Positions 54,635 through 63,567 of a DNA stretch of 64,000 nucleotides are shown here, piece after piece. The notes below the pieces were generated by a model. That model had not been told where the DNA came from and did no database searches. It was given only the letters and a program-made list of their open reading frames with translations. The DNA comes from Azospirillum sp. RU38E. Its GTDB lineage: Bacteria > Pseudomonadota > Alphaproteobacteria > Azospirillales > Azospirillaceae. Position numbers and translations under genes: made by a program. The stretch spans positions 186,001 through 250,000 of the forward strand of contig NZ_FZOI01000001.1 of assembly GCF_900188385.1 (NCBI RefSeq), in the 5' to 3' direction. Numbering within the stretch: position 1 is the stretch's first letter; every line of letters starts with the position of its first letter.

Positions 54635-55654
54635 ATGAAACTCGCCTCTTTGCAGCAGGGCCGTGATGGCCGTCTGGTTATTGTGTCGGATGACCTTACC
54701 CGCTGCCTGCCCGTGCCCGATCTGGCGTTGACCCTGCAACAGGCGCTGGATCATTGGGAAACCGTGGCCCCGGCGCTGGCCGAGCTGGCCGTGGCCCTCA
54801 ACCGGGGCGATCTGGCCGATGCCTTGCCGTTTGAGCAGGCGCATTGCGCCAGCCCGCTGCCGCGCGCCTATCAATGGGCCGATGGCTCGGCCTATGTGAA
54901 CCATGTGGAGCTGGTGCGGAAGGCCCGCCATGCGGAGATGCCGCCCAGCTTCTGGACCGATCCGCTGATCTATCAGGGCGGGTCCGACAGTTTCCTGGCC
55001 CCGCATGATCCCATCCTGATGGCGGATGAAGCCTTCGGCATCGACCTGGAAGGGGAGGTGGCGGTGGTCACTGGCGATGTGCCCATGGGGGCCACACCAG
55101 AGCAGGCGCGCGGGCTGATCCGGCTGGTGATGCTGGTGAATGACGTGTCGCTGCGCGGGCTGATCCCGGCGGAACTGGCAAAGGGCTTCGGCTTCTTCCA
55201 GTCCAAGCCCAGCACGGCCTTCAGCCCGGTGGCGGTGACGCCGGATGCGCTGGGCGATGCCTGGGATGGCGGGCGGCTGCATCTGCCGTTGCTGTCGCAG
55301 ATCAATGGCCAAGCCTTCGGCTGCCCTAATGCCGGGGTGGATATGACCTTCGATTTCCCCACCCTGATCGCCCATGCCGCCCGCACCCGGCCGCTGTGCG
55401 CCGGCACCATCATCGGGTCCGGCACGGTGTCCAACAAGGATGCCGATGGCGGGCCAGGGCGGCCGGTGGCGGAAGGCGGCCTGGGCTATAGCTGCATTGC
55501 CGAGATCCGCACCATTGAGACCATCCGCGACGGCCAGCCCCGCACCCCCTTCCTGCGCTTTGGCGACCGGGTGCGAATCGAAATGCAGGACCGCAACGGG
55601 GCCAGCATTTTCGGGGCGATTGATCAGGTGGTTCAGAAATATGAGGGGCCTTAA
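54635..55654 (+). CDS. Fumarylacetoacetate hydrolase family protein
   Basis: Family members split fumarylacetoacetate into fumarate and acetoacetate, the last step of the homogentisate pathway. The 339-residue protein starts MKLASLQQGRDGRLVIVSDD. It has the FAH core: RAYQWADGSAYVNHVELVRKAR, EAFGIDLEGEVAVVTGDVPMG (metal Glu/Asp), MLVNDVSLRGLIPAELAKGFGFFQSKPSTAFSPVAVTP and TIIGSGTVSNKDADGG. The start is the ATG at 54635; the longer frame runs through the REP element. It lies between hmgA and maiA, so it is presumably the fumarylacetoacetase; the pathway role is strong inference from context. Confidence 0.92.
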   Translation: MKLASLQQGRDGRLVIVSDDLTRCLPVPDLALTLQQALDHWETVAPALAELAVALNRGDLADALPFEQAHCASPLPRAYQWADGSAYVNHVELVRKARHAEMPPSFWTDPLIYQGGSDSFLAPHDPILMADEAFGIDLEGEVAVVTGDVPMGATPEQARGLIRLVMLVNDVSLRGLIPAELAKGFGFFQSKPSTAFSPVAVTPDALGDAWDGGRLHLPLLSQINGQAFGCPNAGVDMTFDFPTLIAHAARTRPLCAGTIIGSGTVSNKDADGGPGRPVAEGGLGYSCIAEIRTIETIRDGQPRTPFLRFGDRVRIEMQDRNGASIFGAIDQVVQKYEGP

Positions 55655-55655
55655 A

Positions 55656-56411
55656 TCAAAGCCCCCGCAGCCCGCCGCTGGCGCGGATCACCTCCCCGGT
55701 GATCCAGGCGGCGTCCGGGCCGGCCAGCCAGGCGACGACGGCGGCAATGTCCGCCGGCTCACCAATCCGGCCCAGCGCCGTGCGGCTGGTGATTTCGGGC
55801 ACACGGGACGCATCGCCGACCTTGAAGCGGTCGGTATTGGTGACGCCCGGTGCCACCGTGTTGATCGTAATGCCCAACGGCCCCAGCTCCTGCGCCAGTA
55901 CGCCCGTCATGGCATGGACCGCCCCCTTCGAGGCGGCATAGACGGCGCGTTTGGCCGCCGGCATGTCGGTGATGACGCTGCCAATATTGATGATGCGGCC
56001 GCCGGGGCGCATCTGGCGCGCCGCTTCGCGCGCCATCAGCAGCGGGGCGGCGGCATTGACGGCCAGCACATTGGCCAGATCGTCCGCCGTGATGTCGCTG
56101 ACCGGGCCGAAACGGCCAGTGCCGGCATTATTCACCACGATATCCGGCACGCCCAGCGCCCGCACCGTCTCCGCAAACAGCCGCACGGCCCCGCCCTGGT
56201 CAGACAGGTCGGTCAGATCGGCCTGGATCACCGCCGTACGCACGCCCATGCTGTCACAGCAGACCGCCAGCGCCTCCGCATCCAGCCGGCTGGACCCGTA
56301 ATGGATGGCGATATCGGCGCCATCGCGGGCCAGCCGTTCGGCAATGGCACGGCCGATCCCGCGCGACGCGCCGGTGACAAGGGCGACCTTGCCCAGAAGC
56401 GGCCGATCCAT
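55656..56411 (-). CDS. Short-chain dehydrogenase/reductase
   Basis: A classical SDR oxidoreductase, 251 residues starting MDRPLLGKVALVTGASRGIG. TGASRGIG (NADP binding), NNAG, the catalytic Ser in INIGSVITDM and YAASKGAVHAM (Tyr and Lys) are intact. It resembles 3-oxoacyl-ACP reductase-like members, but the substrate is unknown. It is on the opposite strand inside the homogentisate cluster: its stop lies 1 bp from the fumarylacetoacetase stop and its start is 45 bp from the maiA start, so it breaks an otherwise single-strand set. Confidence 0.9.
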   Translation of the reverse strand: MDRPLLGKVALVTGASRGIGRAIAERLARDGADIAIHYGSSRLDAEALAVCCDSMGVRTAVIQADLTDLSDQGGAVRLFAETVRALGVPDIVVNNAGTGRFGPVSDITADDLANVLAVNAAAPLLMAREAARQMRPGGRIINIGSVITDMPAAKRAVYAASKGAVHAMTGVLAQELGPLGITINTVAPGVTNTDRFKVGDASRVPEITSRTALGRIGEPADIAAVVAWLAGPDAAWITGEVIRASGGLRGL

Positions 56412-56456
56412 GCCGAAAGTCCCTCTGTTGGTTCACAGGAAGGGTGATAACAGATC

Positions 56457-57095
56457 ATGCGCCTTTACACCTATTTCCGTTCCTCTGCCGCCTATCGGGT
56501 CCGTATCGCGCTGGCGCTGAAGGGGCTGGATTACGAGTCGGTGCCGATTCATCTGGTCAAGGATGGCGGGCAGCAGCGCCAGCCCGACTATCTGGCGATC
56601 AACCCCCAGGGGCTGGTGCCGGCACTGGCCACCGATGATGGTGCGCTGCTGACCCAGTCGCTGGCCATCATTGAATATCTGGATGAAACCCACCCGGCCC
56701 CGCCGCTGCTGCCCAGCGATGCGCTGGGCCGGGCGCAGGTGCGGGCCATGGCGCAGGTGGTGGCTTGCGATATCCACCCGCTGAATAATTCCGGCGTCGT
56801 CAGCCGCCTGCGCCGGGAACATGGGCTGGATGATGCGGCGGTGACCGGCTGGATGCATCATTGGATGGGCCGGGGCTTCACCGCCCTGGAACGGCTGGTG
56901 GGGCCACAGGGGGCATTTTGCCATGGCGACAGCGTCACCTTGGCCGATCTCCATCTGGTGCCGCAGATGTATAATGCCCGCCGTTTCAACCTGGACCTGA
57001 CGCCTTTCCCGCGTCTGGTGGAAATCGACGCCCGCTGCCGCACCCTGCCGGCCTTTCAGAAAGCAGCACCAGAGAAGCAGCCGGATTGGGAATGA
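56457..57095 (+). CDS. maiA: Maleylacetoacetate isomerase (zeta GST)
   Basis: MaiA converts maleylacetoacetate to fumarylacetoacetate with glutathione. The 212-residue protein starts MRLYTYFRSSAAYRVRIALA; FRSSAAYRVRIALALKGL is the zeta-class glutathione signature with the catalytic Ser. GLVPALATDDGALLTQSLAIIEYLDE follows, and the C-terminal helical domain ends LPAFQKAAPEKQPDWE. It completes hmgA-fah-maiA. The divergent SDR shares its promoter region. Confidence 0.94.
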   Translation: MRLYTYFRSSAAYRVRIALALKGLDYESVPIHLVKDGGQQRQPDYLAINPQGLVPALATDDGALLTQSLAIIEYLDETHPAPPLLPSDALGRAQVRAMAQVVACDIHPLNNSGVVSRLRREHGLDDAAVTGWMHHWMGRGFTALERLVGPQGAFCHGDSVTLADLHLVPQMYNARRFNLDLTPFPRLVEIDARCRTLPAFQKAAPEKQPDWE

Positions 57096-57244
57096 GGACG
57101 CTTGCGGCCGTACCTATGCGGTGGCTGCGGGGCAGGGCGGAGATGGTTTGTCGGGGGTGCATGATTTTCCCCTTGCATCCGTGGCGGAGTTTCTCCATAA
57201 ACCCGCCCACAGCGCTGACGACCCAGGCAGCGCTACCGAGTTAA

Positions 57245-57320
<76 letters not shown>

Positions 57321-57325
57321 AATTC

Positions 57326-57356
57326 AAAGGCCCGGTCAGCAATGACCGGGCCTTTG
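57326..57356 (+). terminator. Terminator after tRNA-Ala
   Basis: AAAGGCCCGGTCA and TGACCGGGCCTTT form a 13-bp perfect stem with loop GCAA, followed by TGTGCATTT. It is 5 bp after the tRNA. Confidence 0.85.
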
Positions 57357-57406
57357 TGCATTTCATGTTCCCTCAGCGCCGGGCGGCGGCATCCGCCGGC
57401 CCGCGA

Positions 57407-57434
57407 CCCGCCTGAAGCTTATGCTTCAGGCGGG
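57407..57434 (-). terminator. Hairpin terminator of anbu gene
   Basis: CCCGCCTGAAGC and its complement form a 12-bp perfect stem with loop TTAT, just after the Anbu gene stop on the minus strand. No clear T-run follows. Confidence 0.6.
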
Positions 57435-57440
57435 TGGTTA

Positions 57441-58166
57441 TCACTTCGGCAGCAGCGTCTCTACCCAGGGCCCGTCGGGCAGCTGGGCGGCCAGGCCGGT
57501 AATGTGCCGGTTCCACCAATGGCGCTGTTCAACCAGATCATCATAATCGAACTGGTCTTCCCGCCATTGCCGGTCGGCCTGATGGTAGGTCACCAGATCA
57601 ATGGGATAGCCGACATCGGCGGAGCTGTAGCGGCTGCTGTCAAACGACAGATAGGCCAGCTTCAGGGCGGCCGGCATACTGGTGTCGAATTTCAGCGCCC
57701 GGTCCAGGATCGGCTTGCCATAGGCGGTGGCACCGATGGAGAGGTAGGGCGTGCGCTCATCCACCTCAATCCAGTTGCCCTCCGGATAGACCAGATACAT
57801 GGTCGGTTCCCGGTCGCTGCCCAACTGACCGCCGATGATGGCGTGCAGGTTGAAGGTCAGCTTGGAAGCCTCCAGCGCTTCCTTATCTTCCTTGGCCACC
57901 ACGCGCAGGCAGCGGGTGAAGCTGTTCACTGCTTCCAACATGCTGTCGAATGGCTTCGGTCCGGCCGCCTGCATGTCGCGGCGCAGATAGGCCAGCGTCT
58001 TGTCGCGCACGCTGCGCAGGCCCGAGGTCATGACGAAGAACTTGTCGCTGCCATTGGGCAACAACGTCACCTTGCGCGCCGCTGTCACCTGGGTGCCGGC
58101 GGTGATGCGTCCGTCGGACAGGGCGATCAGCCCTTCCTTGATCTTGATGCCGAGACAATAAGTCAT
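57441..58166 (-). CDS. Anbu, bacterial proteasome-type protease
   Basis: Anbu is a self-compartmentalising Ntn-hydrolase related to HslV and the 20S proteasome. The 241-residue protein starts MTYCLGIKIKEGLIALSDGR; removal of Met exposes Thr2, the expected nucleophile. DGRITAGTQVTAARKVTLLP holds the Lys of the catalytic set, and LTFNLHAIIGGQLG plus SIGATAYGKPILDRAL complete the fold. In many bacteria the gene neighbours an ATP-grasp protein, an alpha-E protein and a transglutaminase; none is here, so it is an isolated copy in this window. Its substrate is unknown. Confidence 0.93.
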   Translation of the reverse strand: MTYCLGIKIKEGLIALSDGRITAGTQVTAARKVTLLPNGSDKFFVMTSGLRSVRDKTLAYLRRDMQAAGPKPFDSMLEAVNSFTRCLRVVAKEDKEALEASKLTFNLHAIIGGQLGSDREPTMYLVYPEGNWIEVDERTPYLSIGATAYGKPILDRALKFDTSMPAALKLAYLSFDSSRYSSADVGYPIDLVTYHQADRQWREDQFDYDDLVEQRHWWNRHITGLAAQLPDGPWVETLLPK

Positions 58167-58306
58167 GATGAAGCCGCTACCGTTCCATTTTTTGCTTCTG
58201 GGCGGCGCATCCTGTCATGATCTTTCGCGCCGGTCAAAGTGCGACCGCTTCAAGGCGGCTACCTCCTGAACTTGTATGAGTTGGGGCGCCGACACACGTG
58301 ATAATC

Positions 58307-58322
58307 TTGTTGCACTGCACAA
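58307..58322. promoter_or_regulatory. PhaR-like upstream site
   Basis: TTGTTGCACTGCACAA is a TGC-rich imperfect inverted repeat about 8 bp upstream of the -35. PhaR repressors of PHB-storing alphaproteobacteria bind such TGC-rich sites near phasin promoters. Confidence 0.55.
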
Positions 58323-58329
58323 AAGGGGC

Positions 58330-58359
58330 TTGACGCACCAACAATCGCTCCGATATACA
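58330..58359 (+). promoter_or_regulatory. Sigma-70 promoter of phasin gene
   Basis: TTGACG (58330-58335) and TATACA (58354-58359) are 18 bp apart, both near consensus. Confidence 0.7.
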
Positions 58360-58368
58360 TTGCTAATG

Positions 58369-58379
58369 CTGCGGTGCAG
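58369..58379. promoter_or_regulatory. PhaR-like operator downstream of -10
   Basis: CTGC-GGT-GCAG fits the CTGC-N3-GCAG pattern reported for Rhodobacter PhaR. It lies 10 bp after the -10, where a repressor would block initiation. Confidence 0.6.
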
Positions 58380-58497
58380 CAGACCCATGCCGTCTGCGGG
58401 AAGGTTTCCCGCTGGTGCGACCTGGATCAATGGCGGCTACCGGGGCCGGGGCTGCTTGATGCGGGCCGGCTCCACCAGCGCGCATAAGGAGAAGATG

Positions 58498-59223
58498 ATG
58501 GTGACGCGCACGCCCAGAGGTGCAGCGGGACGGACCAGCCGGACACCGGCAGCCCCCGCGTCCAAGACGCCGGAAGAAAAGGTGGTTGAGGAGACGGCGG
58601 CCGCCGTTGCCCCGCCGGCCGATCCGGTACCCGAAATCACGTCTGCTGAAGCAGCACCCGTGACCGACTCCGCGCCCGTGGTGGAAGCCACGGCCGAGAT
58701 CGTCGCCGACGCTGTGGAAGAGACGAAGCAGGCCGCGGTTGAGGCCGTGCCCGCACCCGTCATCACCAAGGCGGCCAAGCCTCTGGCCGCTGCTTTCGAA
58801 CCCAAATCTGTTGAACAGGCTGTTGCCTATACCAAGGAGCAGGTGGAAAAAATGAGCAAGCAAGTCTTCACCGCATTCGACGACGTCGCCGGCTTCCACA
58901 AGGAAAATGTGGATGCTTTCGTGGCTTCCTCCACCATCCTGGCCAAGGGCTTTGAGGCCCTGTCCAAGGAACTGCTGGCCTTCACCCAGGGCCAGTATGA
59001 ACAGTCGGTCAGCACCGCCAAGGCCTTGCTGGCCGTGAAGTCGGTGAAGGAACTGGTCGATCTGCAGACCGAATTCGCCAAGTCCAGCTTTGACGCCGCC
59101 CTGGCCGAAGCTACCAAGGTGTCGGAAGCCGGCCTGAAGGTCGCCAATCAGGCGGCCGAGCCGATCACCGCCCGCGTGAACGCCACGGTGGAAAAGCTGT
59201 CCAAGATCAAGGCCGCTGCCTGA
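58498..59223 (+). CDS. Phasin family protein (PHB granule-associated)
   Basis: Phasins coat polyhydroxybutyrate granules. From the ATG six bases after AGGAG, the protein has 241 residues (MVTRTPRGAAGRTSRTPAAP). Residues about 1-105 are an Ala/Pro/Glu/Val-rich extension of low complexity; the phasin domain (about 115-230) has KQVFTAFDDVAGFHKENVDAFVASSTILAKGFEALSKELLAF and SVKELVDLQTEFAKSSFDAALAEATKVSE, both amphipathic. The family (phasin_2) is common in alphaproteobacteria. The Ala/Pro extension could be a PHB-bound or histone-like tail. Two PhaR-like sites flank its promoter. Confidence 0.93.
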   Translation: MVTRTPRGAAGRTSRTPAAPASKTPEEKVVEETAAAVAPPADPVPEITSAEAAPVTDSAPVVEATAEIVADAVEETKQAAVEAVPAPVITKAAKPLAAAFEPKSVEQAVAYTKEQVEKMSKQVFTAFDDVAGFHKENVDAFVASSTILAKGFEALSKELLAFTQGQYEQSVSTAKALLAVKSVKELVDLQTEFAKSSFDAALAEATKVSEAGLKVANQAAEPITARVNATVEKLSKIKAAA

Positions 59224-59236
59224 TCTGCTGCTGATA

Positions 59237-59268
59237 CCGGGCCGGTGCTTTCAGGAGCATCGGCCCGG
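59237..59268 (+). other. Hairpin after phasin gene
   Basis: CCGGGCCGGTGCT pairs with AGCATCGGCCCGG (one G-T wobble) around TTCAGG, 13 bp after the phasin stop and just before a terminator. Confidence 0.6.
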
Positions 59269-59276
59269 CAGAATGG

Positions 59277-59313
59277 AAAACCCCGCGCCCCCCTTGGCGC
59301 GGGGTTTTCTTTT
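59277..59313. terminator. Bidirectional terminator phasin / uvrD
   Basis: AAAACCCCGCGCC and GGCGCGGGGTTTT form a 13-bp stem with loop CCCCTT and T-runs on both strands, between the convergent phasin and uvrD genes. Confidence 0.9.
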
Positions 59314-59325
59314 GTCCACTTGCGG

Positions 59326-61650
59326 TCAGCCCGCCTTGTCGGCGGGTACGACGAAGCTGTCCATCACCTTCTTGATGCCGGCGACGTCGAAGCTGATCTC
59401 CAGCTTGTCATTCTCCACCATCTTCACGGTGCCATAGCCGAACTTGCTGTGGAAAACCCGGTCGCCCGGATTATAGGCCCGGTTGGGCCGTGATCGCGGC
59501 GTGACATCCAGGGCCGTGCCCTCGATCAGCCGGCCCCCGCGCGCCGGGGCCTGGGCCGCCTTCTGGCCCATGCGGTTGAAGCGATCACCAAAGCCGCCCC
59601 CGCCCCCGCCCCAGCCGCCGCCATATCCACCGCCATAGCCGCCCTCGCCACGCCCGCCGCCGAACCCGGCCCCGCCAATGCCGGGGTTATTCTCCGTCTC
59701 GATATGCTCTTCCGGCAGTTCCTCGACAAAGCGCGAGGGGATGGAGGTGGCCCAGGTACCATGGATGCGGCGGTTGGCGGCGTGGCTGATATAGACGCGC
59801 TGGCGGCCACGGGTGATGCCGACATAGGCCAGCCGCCGTTCTTCCTCCAGCCCGGCAATGCCGTTCTCATCCAGGGTGCGCTGGCTGGGGAAAACCCCTT
59901 CCTCCCAGCCGGGCAGGAAGACGACATCGAATTCCAGCCCCTTGGCCCCATGCAGGGTCATCAGGGAAATCTGTTCCACATCGGCCCCGGCGGCATTTTC
60001 CATCACCAGGGAGACATGTTCCAGGAAGCCGGTGAGATTCTCGAATTCCCCCATCGCGTTGATGAGTTCCTTCAGATTCTCCAGCCGGCCCGGTGCTTCG
60101 GGCGTCTTATCCTCCTGCCACATGCGGGTATAGCCCGATTCGTCCAGCACCATCTGGGCCAGTTCGGTATGGGGAATCCGGTCGATCAACCCGCGCCAGC
60201 GGAAGAAATCCTGCATCAGCCCGGAGAGCGTGGTGCGCATCTTGGGCTTCAGCTCATCCGTCTGCGACAGTTTCCAGGCGGCCTCCGTCACCGGCACACC
60301 CAAGGTGCGGGCTGCCACATAAAGCTGCTGGATGGTGGCGGCCCCAACGCCCCGCTTTGGCACATTAACGATGCGCTCAAACGCCAGATCATCTTCGGGG
60401 CTGACCAGCACGCGCAGATAGGCCAGCGCATCGCGGATTTCCTGGCGTTCATAGAAGCGCGGGCCGCCGACCACGCGATAGGGCAGGCCCAGCGTGATGA
60501 AGCGCTCCTCGAACTCGCGGGTCTGGAAGCCGGCGCGCACCAGCACGGCCATCTGGCCCAGGCTGGCGCCCTTGCGCTGCAAGGCCTCCACCTCTTCGCC
60601 CACCCAGCGGGCTTCCTCCTCCGCGTCCCACAGGCCGCGGACCTTCACCTTTTCGCCGCCATCCGTCTCCGTCCAGAGCTGCTTGCCCAGGCGGCCCTGG
60701 TTATGGGCAATGATGCCGTGGGCAGCACCCAAGATATGGGCAGTGGAACGGTAGTTCTGCTCCAGACGGATGATGGTGGCGCCGGGGAAATCATGCTCAA
60801 ATCTAAGTATATTTCCAACTTCAGCGCCACGCCAACCGTATATCGACTGGTCGTCATCGCCAACACAGCAGATATTTCTGTGAGACTGGGCGAGAAGTCT
60901 TAGCCAAAGGTACTGAGCGACATTCGTATCTTGATATTCATCTACGAGAATATAGCGGAATCGATTTTGATATTCAATCAATACATCATTATGCTGCTGG
61001 AACAGCGTGATATTGTGCAGCAGCAGGTCGCCGAAATCGCAGGCGTTCAGCGCCTTCAGCCGGTCCTGATATTGCCGGTAGAGCGTCAGGATGCGGCCAT
61101 TGGCGGCATCGCCCGCCTCCTCCGGTTTCAGCTTGTCGGGTGTCAGCGCCCGGTCCTTCCAGCGCTCGATGATCGACAGCAGCATCCGCGCCGGCCATTT
61201 CTTGGCATCGACATTTTCCGCCTCCATCAACTGTTTCAGCAGGCGGATCTGGTCGTCAGTGTCCAGAATGGTGAAGCTGGGTTTCAGGCCGATCAACTCG
61301 GCATGGCGGCGCAGGATGCGGGCGGCCAGGGAATGGAAGGTGCCCATCCACCAGCCTTCCGACTGGCTGCCCAGCAGATTATCCACCCGCTCCCGCATCT
61401 CCCGCGCGGCCTTGTTGGTGAAGGTCACGGTCAGCACATTCCACGGGCTGACGCGGCGCGACAGCAGCAGATGCGCCAGCCGCGTCGTCAGCACGCGGGT
61501 TTTGCCCGTGCCGGCACCGGCCAGCACCAGCACCGGGCCGTCCAGCGCCTCCACCGCTTCCCGCTGCACGGGGTTCAACCCGTCCAGATAGGGGCGGCGC
61601 TGCGGGGCCGGGGTGGGCGGCGGCGGGGGAGGGGAGAAGAGATCGCTCAT
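59326..61650 (-). CDS. uvrD: UvrD/PcrA family DNA helicase (superfamily 1)
   Basis: UvrD unwinds DNA in excision and mismatch repair. The 774-residue protein starts MSDLFSPPPPPPTPAPQRRP, placed by family alignment as no strong ribosome-binding site is seen; the frame to 61851 is longer. Motif I is VLAGAGTGKTRVLTTR, Ia TFTNKAAREMRER, II VDEYQDTN, III VGDDDQSIYGWRG, IV RLEQNYRST, V LMTLHGAKGLEFDVVFLPG, VI AYVGITRGR. Two oddities: residues about 221-286 (motifs II-III) are coded by a low-GC, rare-codon patch, and residues about 654-690 are a Gly-rich stretch (GGYGGGYGGGWGGGGGGFG) before the C-terminal Tudor-like domain. The protein is probably functional. Confidence 0.96.
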   Translation of the reverse strand: MSDLFSPPPPPPTPAPQRRPYLDGLNPVQREAVEALDGPVLVLAGAGTGKTRVLTTRLAHLLLSRRVSPWNVLTVTFTNKAAREMRERVDNLLGSQSEGWWMGTFHSLAARILRRHAELIGLKPSFTILDTDDQIRLLKQLMEAENVDAKKWPARMLLSIIERWKDRALTPDKLKPEEAGDAANGRILTLYRQYQDRLKALNACDFGDLLLHNITLFQQHNDVLIEYQNRFRYILVDEYQDTNVAQYLWLRLLAQSHRNICCVGDDDQSIYGWRGAEVGNILRFEHDFPGATIIRLEQNYRSTAHILGAAHGIIAHNQGRLGKQLWTETDGGEKVKVRGLWDAEEEARWVGEEVEALQRKGASLGQMAVLVRAGFQTREFEERFITLGLPYRVVGGPRFYERQEIRDALAYLRVLVSPEDDLAFERIVNVPKRGVGAATIQQLYVAARTLGVPVTEAAWKLSQTDELKPKMRTTLSGLMQDFFRWRGLIDRIPHTELAQMVLDESGYTRMWQEDKTPEAPGRLENLKELINAMGEFENLTGFLEHVSLVMENAAGADVEQISLMTLHGAKGLEFDVVFLPGWEEGVFPSQRTLDENGIAGLEEERRLAYVGITRGRQRVYISHAANRRIHGTWATSIPSRFVEELPEEHIETENNPGIGGAGFGGGRGEGGYGGGYGGGWGGGGGGFGDRFNRMGQKAAQAPARGGRLIEGTALDVTPRSRPNRAYNPGDRVFHSKFGYGTVKMVENDKLEISFDVAGIKKVMDSFVVPADKAG

Positions 61651-61818
61651 GGTAGGGAGAACATATACAGAATCAGGCCGATGGGAAAGGGGGGCTGGGG
61701 CTGCGCCAATCCGCCGCTTCCCGCCCGGCACAGGCTTGCCATGCCCGATCAACGATGCCCGCCGCCGCCGCCCGGCGTTAAGCCTGTGAATGGTTGGCAT
61801 AATGGAAGGATCGGGGTG

Positions 61819-63518
<1,700 letters not shown>

Positions 63519-63534
63519 CTATTTCCAGAAAGCG

Positions 63535-63559
63535 GGGGCCGGCTTTTCGCACCGGCCCC
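63535..63559 (-). other. Hairpin after pyrE
   Basis: GGGGCCGG and CCGGCCCC form an 8-bp stem just past the pyrE stop. The T content after it (GCTTTCT) is weak, so termination is uncertain. Confidence 0.5.
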
Positions 63560-63567
63560 GATGACCC

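Larger units (their letters stand above)
58167..58497. other. Divergent intergenic region anbu / phasin
   Basis: A 330-bp gap holding the phasin promoter and PhaR-like sites (annotated separately). The rest, including a possible upstream extension frame of the phasin at 58276, looks non-coding. Confidence 0.6.

Noticed and set aside
58276-58497. N-terminal extension of the phasin from 58276
   Set aside because: It crosses the promoter and PhaR-like sites and lacks a ribosome-binding site; the ATG at 58498 has AGGAG at the right distance.
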